A stretch of 64,000 nucleotides of DNA from Clostridium_S neuense (GCF_045310695.1 NZ_JBJIAA010000010.1:142072-206071); one strand, 5' to 3'; shown: positions 23,901-32,204, counted from the first letter of the stretch. The notes: generated from the sequence alone by a model not told the origin. Program-made: numbers and translations.

Positions 23901-24043
23901 ATGTAAAAAGGGCCAGCAAAAGTGTGGGGTTAAAAAATATTAATATGAGATTAAAAAGCTTGTATGGTAGAGGGATAGAAATATGGAGCAAAGAAGGAAG
24001 AGAGACAACGGTGAAAATAGTAATACCAGCTAAGGGGGAATAA
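20960..24043 (+). CDS. Large hybrid sensor kinase with two kinase cores
   Basis: A 1027-residue membrane sensor. Residues 5-28 are a membrane anchor; 30-210 form an extracellular galactose-binding-like domain (GKWEFYWKKL, SGYGYATYRLKV); about 215-410 hold seven helices of 7TMR-DISM type. Then come a coiled coil, a HisKA domain with His about 451 in SHELRTPLSG, and a HATPase with NAVKFTE, DTGAGIS and GTGLGLY. A receiver domain (VDDD, Asp about 750 in ILDVMMPE, TKPF) follows. The C-terminus is a second, LytS-type kinase (QIKPHFLFN, His about 840; VENSVIHG; WDNGKGIS). The last domain suits the response regulator gene that starts 5 nt downstream. The signal sensed is unknown. Confidence 0.92.
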   Translation: MLKKYIHILQLIILLCILIAVTIVISNLGNGYSFLNMDKNGAMDLSSWNFNKASTVNLNGKWEFYWKKLYTYEDLKNGSMKPDIYAEVPSVWNNYKVNGHNLSGYGYATYRLKVKVPDDKKIMAVRIRNMSAAYKLYIDNKLIASNGKVGTNARDFIPQYRTVTANFTPQKHEFNVIVQVSNYSYARGGMWYPVKLGTSYGISSQNEALMMKDMFLIGALIALAIYYINFFLLRTKERINLLFVLICIIAAARLFNYGEFNILSYEKTVFLEYFFDCLLPLLFLVIVNEMLPNNISRKKVEGLKLITMAEIGIFIVFPVHIYTSFVYVFEAAYTMCILVSLVIAIKAFKMKKNNSLIITAACVLIVISFVNDMLFQNNVILHINDDMSPIAIFISIMLESFVLSRKFADAFTQSEKLSSKLASSLKKEKEMQERLLKFDKLKDEFLANTSHELRTPLSGIISITESMIRGVNGSINEMQEKDLSIIVSSGRRLLNLVNDILDISKLKNRDIKLYEKSLDINNIISPIVNVFNYLNRNKAVKILIEIPENIPCVLADEDRFKQIIYNLMGNAVKFTEEGYIRICASRENDYVKIVIEDTGAGISKDKISKIWEAFEQIDTSITRKHGGTGLGLYITKQLIELHGGKITVESELGVGSKFIFTLPVSNNLPDSYPKTENINLQFKYTDKLSLPEKIVQNGHRILVVDDDILNLYSIINALKLEGYNITPVNSGIKALEELKVNNDYSLVILDVMMPEISGYEVCRKIREQKTMYDLPVLMLTASNQQSSIVLSFEAGANDFLTKPFEHNELLARVKTLVELRQAVSKALNMEMAFLQAQIKPHFLFNVLNTIAELCYIKPKYASEVIVDFASYLRTSFSFANLEELIPLEKEMEYVDTYLKLEKARFGDKLKIEHDLKISRGIMIPPLIIQPLVENSVIHGIRGKYETGLIKISVVKKEKEIVISVWDNGKGISKDKIEQLLDVKRASKSVGLKNINMRLKSLYGRGIEIWSKEGRETTVKIVIPAKGE

Positions 24044-24048
24044 AATAG

Positions 24049-25149
24049 ATGAGGGCAATTGCTGTAGATGATGAAGAATTAGGACTTTTAAGAATCATGA
24101 GATTATTAAAGGAAAGTGAATACTTAAGCTATATAAAAGGATATACAAAATCAAAGGAAGCCATAGAAAATATTAATGTAGACAATGCGGATGTTGCTTT
24201 TTTAGATATTGAAATGCCTGAAATAAATGGACTTATGCTGGCTGAAATATTAATGGAGAAAAATCCGAGAATAGAAGTGATTTTTATTACAGCCTATGAT
24301 AAATATGCACTGCAGGCTTTTGAGGTTCATGCTCTTGGTTATTTATTAAAGCCTGTTCAACTAGAGGGTATAAAGCAAAAGCTTGAAAGAATTTTATTAA
24401 GACAAAGTAATGTCAAAATAGTAGAGAAACCAAGAAAGTTATATGTTAAGATTTTTAAATATTTTTTAGTTAGTGAGAATAAGGATATGAAAACCACTAT
24501 TGAATTTAGAACAGAAAAAGCTAAGGAACTGTTAGGGCTTTTATTAAGTTATCAAGGTAAACCAATATCAAAGGATAAAATTATTTATATGCTTTGGCCA
24601 GATATGGAAATGGAAAGGGCTGCAAAGAATTTTCATACGACCTGTTATTATGTTAGAAAAGCTACAAAAGCACTTGGTATAAGTAATTTTATTTTGCGTA
24701 AAGAAAATGGATATAGCATAAATGTTGATTATGCTGAAAGTGATTTGAATAATTTTTGCAATGCCATAAAGGAAATTGGAAAGAAGAATGCTGAAATTGA
24801 ACCTATAAAAGCTGCCTTTTTTGAGTATAGTGGAGGTTGTTTTGAAAATGAGGATTATTCATGGGCCTATGAGGAAAAAGATTATTATAGCGATTGTTTT
24901 GAAAATATGGGGATATTTTTAGCACAATATTATGAGAATATACAGCAAAGAGATGAAGTTGAAAAGATTTTGAAATATCTACTTAGAATTAATCCTCTAT
25001 CAGAAAAAGCTTGTTCAAGATTAATCAAAATAAATATGGACAAGGGAGATATGATAAATGCTAAAAAGATATATAAAAACTTTGAAAAAAATTTTGACGA
25101 TGAAATAAACGAAGAAATTTTAAAAGGCTTGAGGAAAATAATAGGATAA
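24049..25149 (+). CDS. SARP-like response regulator (receiver + winged helix + BTAD)
   Basis: A 366-residue regulator. Residues 1-115 are a receiver (VDDEELG, Asp about 54 in FLDIEMPEING, Lys in LLKPVQ). Residues about 130-215 are an OmpR-like winged helix (AKELLGLLLSYQGKPISKDK, MLWPDMEMERAAKNFHTTCY). Residues 225-366 are a helical bacterial transcriptional activation domain with TPR-like repeats (YYENIQQRDEVEKILKYLLR). This receiver-SARP fusion is found in a group of clostridial and Bacillus two-component systems. The gene begins 5 nt after the hybrid kinase and is surely its partner. The giant NHL surface protein gene downstream, behind a terminator, is a possible target. Confidence 0.9.
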   Translation: MRAIAVDDEELGLLRIMRLLKESEYLSYIKGYTKSKEAIENINVDNADVAFLDIEMPEINGLMLAEILMEKNPRIEVIFITAYDKYALQAFEVHALGYLLKPVQLEGIKQKLERILLRQSNVKIVEKPRKLYVKIFKYFLVSENKDMKTTIEFRTEKAKELLGLLLSYQGKPISKDKIIYMLWPDMEMERAAKNFHTTCYYVRKATKALGISNFILRKENGYSINVDYAESDLNNFCNAIKEIGKKNAEIEPIKAAFFEYSGGCFENEDYSWAYEEKDYYSDCFENMGIFLAQYYENIQQRDEVEKILKYLLRINPLSEKACSRLIKINMDKGDMINAKKIYKNFEKNFDDEINEEILKGLRKIIG

Positions 25150-25166
25150 TATTAAATAAAAGACGA

Positions 25167-25201
25167 CAAAACCATATAAGTTATGGTTTTGTTTATTTTT
25201 T
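25167..25201 (+). terminator. Terminator of the kinase/regulator operon
   Basis: Stem CAAAACCATA / TATGGTTTTG with a 5-nt loop, then TTTATTTTTT. Confidence 0.9.
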
Positions 25202-25257
25202 GTTGAGTGTTGGTATATATAATATAAAATATACTATAATACAATGGAGGTAAATTA

Positions 25258-26910
25258 ATGAATAAAAGTAGAGTTAGTTTAAAAGTAACAGCATTAATGA
25301 CGAATTTATTTTTTGTAGCTTCGTCACTGATTCTGCCTTTTAATAAGAATGTACATGCAGCTACAACTCCTGTTAATGTGCCAATTACAAGAGTAGCGGG
25401 AATAGTAGGAAAACAGGTTCAATCTGGATACTCAGGAGATAATGGTTTAGCTACTAATGCACAGCTATCTTTCCTTTTAAATGGAGTGGCGATGGACAGA
25501 GATGGAAATGCATATATAGCGGATAATGGTAGTTACAGAATAAGAAAGGTAGACGCTTTAACGGGAAACATAACTACTATTGCAGGGAATGGTACTAGTG
25601 GAGATACTGGAGATGGCGGCCTGGCCATTAACGCTCAAATAACAGGGGTATCAGGAATAGCATTAGACAGCAAAAATAATATTTATTTTACTGAAGGCTT
25701 GTCAAGCAACAAGGTAAGAAAAATAGATGCAATTACAGGAAATATTAGTACTATAGCTGGAAAAGTCCAATCTGGATATGCAGGAGACGGAACTTCAGCA
25801 ATTAATGCTCAATTTAGTGATCCTATAGGAATAGCAATAGATAAGGCTGATAATATATATATTGCTGATAATTTTAATAATAGAGTAAGAAAAATAGATG
25901 CACAGACAGGAAATATTAGCACTGTAGCAGGAAATGGTACTAATGCAAGAGCTGGTGATAATGGTCCGGCAACTAGTGCATCCTTCAAAAATGTTATGGA
26001 TGTAGCTGTGGACAAAGATTTCAATATATACATAGCTGACTCAAATGGACATTCAATAAGAAAAGTAGCAGCAGCTACAGGGAATATTTATACTATTGCT
26101 GGAACTGGAACGGCTGGAGATACTGGAAATGATGGTCCAGCTACTAGCGCAACTTTACAAAATCCAAACTCAGTAAAGATAGATGATAGTGGAAATATTT
26201 ATATTTCGGATTGTGTTAATAACAAGATAAAAAAAGTGGATGCAACAACTCAAAAAATAACAACTATTGGTGGAACTGGCTTAAATGCATATGGAGGCGA
26301 TGATGGACTTGCCATTAATGCAGATATAGGTAGACCGTCTATACTAGCTCTTGATCATAGTGGCAATGTGTATGTTCCTAGTAATTGTTTAATAAGAAAA
26401 ATAGATGTGAGTACTGGAATTATAAGTAGGTTTGCTGGTTCAGTAGTAGATGCTCCGTATGGTGGCTATAGAGGAGATAATGGTGCATCAATAAATGCTG
26501 CCTTGAACTATCCACAAGGAGTAGCAACTGATAAGCAAAACAATATATATATAGCGGATACTAATAATAACAGGGTAAGAAAAATAGATGCTGCAACAGG
26601 AAATATAAGTACTATTGCAGGAAATGGCACACAAGCTTATGGCGGAGATGGCGGTTCAGCTGTTAACGCAAAGCTAAATTATCCAAGCGGAGTTGCTGTA
26701 GACAATGAGGGTAATTTATATATAGCAGATTTTTATAATAACGCTATAAGAAAAGTGGATGCTGTAACAGGAAATATAAGTACTATTGCAGGAAATGGGT
26801 ATGTTACAGGAGGGTATAGTGGAGATGGTGGCCTAGCTGTTAATGCGAAGCTATATCAGCCTAGTGCTGTAGCTGTAGACAATGATAATAATATATATAG
26901 TAGATACTAG
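25258..26910 (+). CDS. NHL-repeat surface protein, N-terminal part (frameshifted)
   Basis: A 550-residue frame with an ATG preceded by TGGAGGT. Residues 1-36 form a signal peptide (cleavage near VHA-AT). The rest is nine NHL beta-propeller repeats of about 53 residues, each with the pattern VAxDxxGNxYIAD...NRxRKxDxxTGNISTIAG and a GDGG-AxNA turn. The frame ends abruptly with NNIYSRY at 26910. The propeller continues in the next frame, so the gene has lost one AT dinucleotide in the run at 26891-26899. NHL propellers at the cell surface usually bind proteins or sugars. It follows the SARP regulator. Confidence 0.88.
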   Translation: MNKSRVSLKVTALMTNLFFVASSLILPFNKNVHAATTPVNVPITRVAGIVGKQVQSGYSGDNGLATNAQLSFLLNGVAMDRDGNAYIADNGSYRIRKVDALTGNITTIAGNGTSGDTGDGGLAINAQITGVSGIALDSKNNIYFTEGLSSNKVRKIDAITGNISTIAGKVQSGYAGDGTSAINAQFSDPIGIAIDKADNIYIADNFNNRVRKIDAQTGNISTVAGNGTNARAGDNGPATSASFKNVMDVAVDKDFNIYIADSNGHSIRKVAAATGNIYTIAGTGTAGDTGNDGPATSATLQNPNSVKIDDSGNIYISDCVNNKIKKVDATTQKITTIGGTGLNAYGGDDGLAINADIGRPSILALDHSGNVYVPSNCLIRKIDVSTGIISRFAGSVVDAPYGGYRGDNGASINAALNYPQGVATDKQNNIYIADTNNNRVRKIDAATGNISTIAGNGTQAYGGDGGSAVNAKLNYPSGVAVDNEGNLYIADFYNNAIRKVDAVTGNISTIAGNGYVTGGYSGDGGLAVNAKLYQPSAVAVDNDNNIYSRY

Positions 26911-29900
26911 CAATAACAGGATAAGAAAAATAGATGCTGTAACAGGAAATATTAGTACTATAGCCGGAACAACGCAAGCTGGATATGCAGGAGACGGAGA
27001 GGCAGCAATTAATGCAATGCTAAATAGCCCAAGAGGAATATGCCTAGATAAAGATGGAAACATATATATAGCGGATTATGGTAATGGTAGAATAAGAAAG
27101 ATAGACGGAGCAGGAATTATAACTACTATTGCAGGGAATGGAAGTCGTGGTTTAAGCGGAGATGGAAATCTAGCAACTAATGCAGTATTATCACCAACAG
27201 GACTAGCAATTGACAATGAAGGAAATATGTATGTGGCAGATTATTCTAATAATAGAATAAGAAAGATAGATGGGGCAGGAATTATAACTACTATTGCAGG
27301 AACAGGAGTTAGTGGTTTTAGTTTCGACAATAGTTCAGCTGTTAATGCCACATTAAGCTATCCAAGATCAGTAGCAGTAGACAGCATTGGAAATGTATTT
27401 ATAGCTGATACTTTTAACAGTGAAATAAGAAAATTATCAATGCCACAAGCAGCAAGTGGACTAACAGTGACAACAGAAGCAGAGGTACCAGCAAAACAAG
27501 ATAAAGTAATGCTAAGTGTATCATCAGGAATAGTTGAAGGTTCTGATAAAATATACTACAAAGTAGACGATACAGTGCCTCAACAATTGTATGTAGGAGA
27601 TACCATAGATTTAAATGACTGGACAGAGTTTATAGGTGGAAATTCACAGGAAATAACAGCGCCAAATGGTAAGTATATAGAAGCAGTAGAAGTAACAGCA
27701 GCTGATAATAAAGTTGTTAAGTGGGGAAAATCTAATGTTGTAAATGACGGTTATGTTGTTTCAGCAAGCTTAAGTAGAAATGCAGCAAGCTTTGATAAGA
27801 ACACATCAAATCAAGCAGATGTGAACGTAGATATGACACTGAATGGAAATACATTAACAAGTATTGTAAATGGAGTGATTCCGTTAATAAATGGGATAGA
27901 CTACACTGCAAATGAAAATACAGTAACAATAAACAAAAGTTATTTGGCATCATTAGATGCAGGAGCAACTGCAAATTTAGTATTTAACTTTAGTGCAGGG
28001 GATTCACAAAGCTTAAATGTAGCAGTAACAGATACAACACCATCAGCAGCCTGCGGACTAACAGTAACAGCAGAAGCAGAAACACCAGCAGTATCAGGAA
28101 AAGTAACCTTGACAGTAACACCAGCAGTTGATGATAGTCATCATGTGATATGCTACAAAATAGTGGATTCAGAGCCGACAGCATTAAATGTAGGAGAAGA
28201 AATTGAACCAGGTGATGGCTGGATAGAGCTTGCAAATACCAATGTACAGGAAATAGCAGTGGCAAATGGTAAGTATATAGAAGCAGTAGAGGTAACAACA
28301 GGGAATTATAAGGTTACTAAGTGGGGTAAATCTAGCGCTGTAAATGATGGTTGTATTGTTCAAGTAGGGTCAAGTATAAGCCCAATAACAGCAAGCTTTG
28401 ATAAGAATACAGCAAATCAAGCAGATGTAAATGTTTCTATGGGCCTAAGTAAATATAAGTTAGAGAGTATTTCAATGAGAAACGGCGCAAACTATTTATC
28501 TCATGAATTTAGAGGAAATACAGTAACAATAAAAAAGAGTGACCTAGCAAATTTAAGCTCACAATCAGCGGAACTAGCATTTTATGATGATAAAGGAAAC
28601 ATAAAAAATTTAGATGTGGCAATGCTGGTAGGTGATATGGGTGTAGATTTGACTATGTCATTAAATGGGAAGTCACTAACAAGCATTACAAATGAGGGAA
28701 ACACACTAGTTAATGGAACAGATTATGTAGTAAATGGAAGTACAGTAACTATAAAAAGAGGTTTCTTAACAAAAGTAGGTACAGGAACAGTAAACTTGGT
28801 ATTTAACTTTGGCACAGAAAGTTTAGCAATGACAGTATCATTAAGTGGTACAGATTTAAGTGCAACTATGATATTAGATGGAAATACATTAACAGGTATA
28901 AATAATAGTGATTATGATTTAATAAATGGAGTAGACTATACTGTAAATGGTGATGTAGTAACAATAAGCAAGGGTTACTTAGCTAAGTTAGCTACAGGAA
29001 CACAAGACCTTATGTTTAATTTTAGCAAAGGAAATGCACAAAAGTTAAGCATAACAATATCAGATACAACTACAAGAAGTTATACAGTAACCTTCAAAGA
29101 TTACGACGGAAAGACAATAGGGGAACCACAGACAGTAAATTATGGAGAAAGTGCGGCAGCACCAGCAGCACCAACGAGAACAGGCTATGTTTTTGCAGGA
29201 TGGGACAAGAGCTACAATGATGTAACAGGAGATTTAGTAGTAACAGCAAAATACACAAGTGGAAATACATATCCTTTCCAACCTACTACATCTAATGGTG
29301 ACGATGAGACAAAAATATCTACCGATTATTTAAAGAGTAGAGATAATACATTAGTAATAAATAGTGCAGCAGCAAGCTTAGCAATACCATCAAGTGCAAT
29401 TGATTTAGTTAATGGAGCAGATCATATTAAGGTTACAGAAAAAGTTGTAACTCCAGAGACAAATACTGTACAAGGCTTATTTGGTAATTTACCTAATGGT
29501 GTTGCAAAAATGGTAGGTAATCCAATAAGGTTAAATGTTGGGTTGTTCGATGCAAGTGATGCTTTAATACAAGATATTCATCAATTTTCTAATAACCAAA
29601 GGGTTAAAGTAACAATAAAACTTACATCAGCACAGATAGCAGGTTTAGATACAAGCAAGCTTTCGATGTATTATTATGATGAAACAAGTAGAACATGGGT
29701 GGAATTAGGAGGAAGCTTTAATACTAATACAATGGAATTTACCTTCTATACACCACATTTTACGAATTTCGCTATTATGAATAAGGCTTCAACACCAACT
29801 CCAAGCACGGGTAATACAACACCAGTAGTTACAAGCTACACAGTAACTTTTAAGAATTATGATGGTACTGTAATAGGAACACCACAAGCAGTAAATTATG

Positions 29901-30511
29901 GTGGAAGTGCAACAGCGCCAGCAGCACCAACAAGAACAGGTTATGTTTTTGCAGGCTGGGATAAAGCTTTTGATAAGGTAACGGGAGATTTAGTAGTAAC
30001 AGCAAAATATACAAGCGGAAACACGTATAATTTCAAGCCTACAGCAACTAGTAATGGGGCTGAAACTAAAATTTCTTCTGATTACTTAACAAGCAGAGAT
30101 AACACATTAGTGATAAATAGCGATGGAGCGGAAATATCAATACCAGCAGGAGCAATTGATTCAACTGACGGAACAAGCTATATTAAAGTTATAGAACAAA
30201 GTGACACAGCAGCAAATATATCAAATAAATTTGGTAATTTGCCTAAGGGTTTGAAGCAGGTGGGAAATCCATTATTGCTAAGCATTGAATTATTTGATGC
30301 AAACAACAACTATATAAAAAATATCCATAAGCTTGCTAATAATGAGAAGATTAAAGTGACAATGAAGTTTACAGCCGATGAATTAAAAGGAATAGATGTA
30401 AATGGTCCTTCAATGTACTACTACGACGAAACAGCTAAAGCATGGGCTAAATTAGAAGGAAAATTTAATCCTAGTACAAGGGAAATGACTTTCTATATGA
30501 CAGAACTGTAA
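26882..30511 (+). CDS. NHL-repeat surface protein, C-terminal part (X2 and Listeria-type repeats)
   Basis: A 1209-residue frame that continues the preceding protein. It begins with the rest of NHL repeat 9 and three more repeats (12 in all). Next, about residues 190-730, come X2-like immunoglobulin modules (ASFDKNTSNQADVNVDMTLN, then GIDYTANENTVTINKSYLA) found in clostridial surface and cellulosome proteins. Then two Listeria-Bacteroides repeats (TVTFKDYDGKTIG, GYVFAGWDK) alternate with two copies of a beta-rich module ending STRTWVELGG-type. The second copy stops early (REMTFYMTEL) where repeat copy B begins. No sortase motif is visible. Independent translation from the internal ATG at 26882 is doubtful; a joined product would be about 1750 residues. 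Confidence 0.85.
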   Translation: MIIIYIVDTSNNRIRKIDAVTGNISTIAGTTQAGYAGDGEAAINAMLNSPRGICLDKDGNIYIADYGNGRIRKIDGAGIITTIAGNGSRGLSGDGNLATNAVLSPTGLAIDNEGNMYVADYSNNRIRKIDGAGIITTIAGTGVSGFSFDNSSAVNATLSYPRSVAVDSIGNVFIADTFNSEIRKLSMPQAASGLTVTTEAEVPAKQDKVMLSVSSGIVEGSDKIYYKVDDTVPQQLYVGDTIDLNDWTEFIGGNSQEITAPNGKYIEAVEVTAADNKVVKWGKSNVVNDGYVVSASLSRNAASFDKNTSNQADVNVDMTLNGNTLTSIVNGVIPLINGIDYTANENTVTINKSYLASLDAGATANLVFNFSAGDSQSLNVAVTDTTPSAACGLTVTAEAETPAVSGKVTLTVTPAVDDSHHVICYKIVDSEPTALNVGEEIEPGDGWIELANTNVQEIAVANGKYIEAVEVTTGNYKVTKWGKSSAVNDGCIVQVGSSISPITASFDKNTANQADVNVSMGLSKYKLESISMRNGANYLSHEFRGNTVTIKKSDLANLSSQSAELAFYDDKGNIKNLDVAMLVGDMGVDLTMSLNGKSLTSITNEGNTLVNGTDYVVNGSTVTIKRGFLTKVGTGTVNLVFNFGTESLAMTVSLSGTDLSATMILDGNTLTGINNSDYDLINGVDYTVNGDVVTISKGYLAKLATGTQDLMFNFSKGNAQKLSITISDTTTRSYTVTFKDYDGKTIGEPQTVNYGESAAAPAAPTRTGYVFAGWDKSYNDVTGDLVVTAKYTSGNTYPFQPTTSNGDDETKISTDYLKSRDNTLVINSAAASLAIPSSAIDLVNGADHIKVTEKVVTPETNTVQGLFGNLPNGVAKMVGNPIRLNVGLFDASDALIQDIHQFSNNQRVKVTIKLTSAQIAGLDTSKLSMYYYDETSRTWVELGGSFNTNTMEFTFYTPHFTNFAIMNKASTPTPSTGNTTPVVTSYTVTFKNYDGTVIGTPQAVNYGGSATAPAAPTRTGYVFAGWDKAFDKVTGDLVVTAKYTSGNTYNFKPTATSNGAETKISSDYLTSRDNTLVINSDGAEISIPAGAIDSTDGTSYIKVIEQSDTAANISNKFGNLPKGLKQVGNPLLLSIELFDANNNYIKNIHKLANNEKIKVTMKFTADELKGIDVNGPSMYYYDETAKAWAKLEGKFNPSTREMTFYMTEL

Positions 30512-30763
30512 AATAACAATGCTTCGTCACATTAAAAAAAATCCATAAATCTAAGGTGAAAAAATCGTAAAATCCTAAGATATTTCAATAACTCGCTGGG
30601 AGAAGGCTCAGACAATTGAAATATCTAAGGATCTTACGATTTTTTCACCAAGATTTATTGGATTTTTTTTAAATCGTTCCTTCAGCATTGTTATTTTGCG
30701 CCCACGGTAGTGCAAGGAAAAAATTCCTCCGTGCCTACGGAATTTTAGGTGTGAATATTTGCA
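30510..30763 (+). repeat. Family 1 fold-back element, copy B
   Basis: A 254-bp element starting within the NHL gene stop codon. The outer arms AAAATAAC-AATGCT and AGCATT-GTTATTTT pair; the inner arms carry AGATATTTCAA / TTGAAATATCT. The tail reads CCCACGG...GGAAAAAATTCC...TCCGTGCCTACGGA. It has the same orientation as the gene it follows. Confidence 0.9.
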
Positions 30764-30802
30764 ACCAATTAAATTTTCGTATTGTTTTTTTATTAGAAGG
30801 AA

Positions 30803-30831
30803 TTGACAATTTAATAAGCTAGTATTATATT
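30803..30831 (+). promoter_or_regulatory. Promoter of the gntR/ABC operon
   Basis: TTGACA (30803-30808), 17 bp, TATATT (30826-30831). Confidence 0.78.
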
Positions 30832-30833
30832 AT

Positions 30834-30868
30834 AAGTGTACTAGTTGAATTAATACACTTAATACACT
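30834..30868 (+). promoter_or_regulatory. Candidate GntR (YtrA-type) operator
   Basis: AAGTGTA and TACACTT form an inverted repeat separated by 13 bp just after the -10 box, and TACACT recurs at 30863-30868. GTGTA/TACAC half-sites at the transcription start fit autoregulation by a YtrA-type GntR repressor. Confidence 0.6.
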
Positions 30869-30883
30869 AAAGGAGGGAAATCC

Positions 30884-31291
30884 TTGATTAATATAGATAA
30901 TAAAAGCAGCACTCCTATATATCAGCAAATTGTGGATCAAGTTAAGGAAGAAATATTAAAGGGAATACTTCAAGCAGGAGATAAACTTCCATCTGTTAGA
31001 GAAATGTCTTCAATGATTACAGCAAATCCTAATACTATAAGTAGAGCTTACAGCGAGCTTGAAAGGTTAAAGGTTATAGAGACAATAAGGGGAAGAGGAA
31101 CCTATGTAACATCTCAGTATAAGCCTGTTATGGAGGAGGAAAGAATGGAAAATTTAAAAGACAACATAAAAAAGATAATAGTTGAGGCCAAATATATAGG
31201 GCTTTCAAAGGAAAAAATGATAGAACTGATAAATGATGCTTATGACAACATTAGCAGCGAAAGTTTTGACGAAAACTATTCAAAAAAATAG
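30884..31291 (+). CDS. GntR-family regulator, YtrA subfamily
   Basis: A 135-residue regulator with a GntR winged helix: PIYQQIVDQVKEEILKGILQ, AGDKLPSVREMSSMITANPN and TISRAYSELERLKVIETIRG. Only a short helical tail follows (about 60 residues), the mark of the YtrA subfamily that controls ABC exporter operons. The start is TTG at 30884 with AGGAGGGAAA before it. It heads an operon with an ATPase and two permeases, like the B. subtilis ytr operon. A G10 tract lies at its stop codon. Confidence 0.9.
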   Translation: MINIDNKSSTPIYQQIVDQVKEEILKGILQAGDKLPSVREMSSMITANPNTISRAYSELERLKVIETIRGRGTYVTSQYKPVMEEERMENLKDNIKKIIVEAKYIGLSKEKMIELINDAYDNISSESFDENYSKK

Positions 31292-31300
31292 GGGGGGGGG
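31291..31300 (+). repeat. G10 homopolymer at the translation start of the ABC ATPase
   Basis: Ten consecutive G bases begin with the last base of the gntR stop codon (TAG) and end seven bases before the GTG start of the ATPase. They form its ribosome binding site. Such tracts are rare in AT-rich clostridial DNA and prone to slippage. Confidence 0.85.
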
Positions 31301-31307
31301 AAAGCTT

Positions 31308-32204
31308 GTGATAACTATAAAAAATTTGAGTAAAAAGCTTGGAAAAAAAGAAGTTCTTAAAAATGTAAATATAGAAGTGCCAAAGGGAACTATTTTTGGA
31401 CTTATTGGACCTAATGGAGCTGGAAAAACAACACTCATAAAATGTCTTACGGGTATATATAAAGCAAATGGTGGGGAGATAAGTTTTTCAGGACAACAGA
31501 TTTTTGATAATCCAGAAATAAAAAAGCATATAGGATATGTTGCCGACCAAAATGATTTTTTTAGTTATTTTAATATAAAGGGTTTAATAAAGTTTTACTC
31601 TATGACTTATGAAAAGTTTGATATGGATAGATTTGAAAGTTTAAATAAAATATTAAAGATTCCAACGGATACTTTGGTTAGAAGACTATCTAAGGGAATG
31701 AAAATGAAACTAGCTTTAATGCTAAATTTAAGTATAAGACCAGAGCTACTTGTGCTTGATGAGCCAACAGGAGGCTTAGACCCTATTGCTAAAAAGCAGG
31801 TTATAAATATAATACTGGAGGAAGTTGCAGAGAGGGAAACCACTGTAATTATATCTTCTCATAATTTAAATAACCTTGAAAGAATGTGTGACAGCGTTGG
31901 TATCCTGTTTAATGGAGAAATAAAATACATGAATTCTGTGGATGAAATGAAAAAAACCATAAGAAAAATTCAAACTGTATTTAAGGAAAAAGCTCCTGAG
32001 GATATTGAAAAGTGGGAGGGCGTAATAAAGGTTGAAAAAGTAGGAAGAGTGTATAACATAATAACAAATAAATATGATGAAGTCTTTAAAAAGAAGCTTG
32101 ATGACAGCGGTATTTCATTTAAGGAAGAAATAGGAATGAGCCTTGAAGATATGTTTATATATGCTGTTGGAGGTGGACTTGAATATGAACAAATACTTAA
32201 ATGA
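31308..32204 (+). CDS. ABC transporter ATP-binding protein
   Basis: A 298-residue ATPase: Walker A GPNGAGKTT, Q-loop YVADQNDFF, an unusual signature RRLSKGMKMKLAL, Walker B LLVLDEPTGGLDP and H-loop ISSHNL. The C-terminal 80 residues are a regulatory extension. The start is GTG at 31308, after the G10 tract, since the family begins VITIKNLSKK; the earlier ATG at 31233 lies inside gntR. The coding end overlaps the first permease by 20 nt. It powers a YtrBCD-like exporter, a type linked to cell-wall stress or acetoin growth in B. subtilis. Confidence 0.93.
   Translation: MITIKNLSKKLGKKEVLKNVNIEVPKGTIFGLIGPNGAGKTTLIKCLTGIYKANGGEISFSGQQIFDNPEIKKHIGYVADQNDFFSYFNIKGLIKFYSMTYEKFDMDRFESLNKILKIPTDTLVRRLSKGMKMKLALMLNLSIRPELLVLDEPTGGLDPIAKKQVINIILEEVAERETTVIISSHNLNNLERMCDSVGILFNGEIKYMNSVDEMKKTIRKIQTVFKEKAPEDIEKWEGVIKVEKVGRVYNIITNKYDEVFKKKLDDSGISFKEEIGMSLEDMFIYAVGGGLEYEQILK

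Noticed and set aside
27732..28298. Leu-rich minus-strand frames inside the NHL/X2 gene
   Set aside because: They are the antisense of GCA/ACA/AGT-rich repeat codons on the plus strand.
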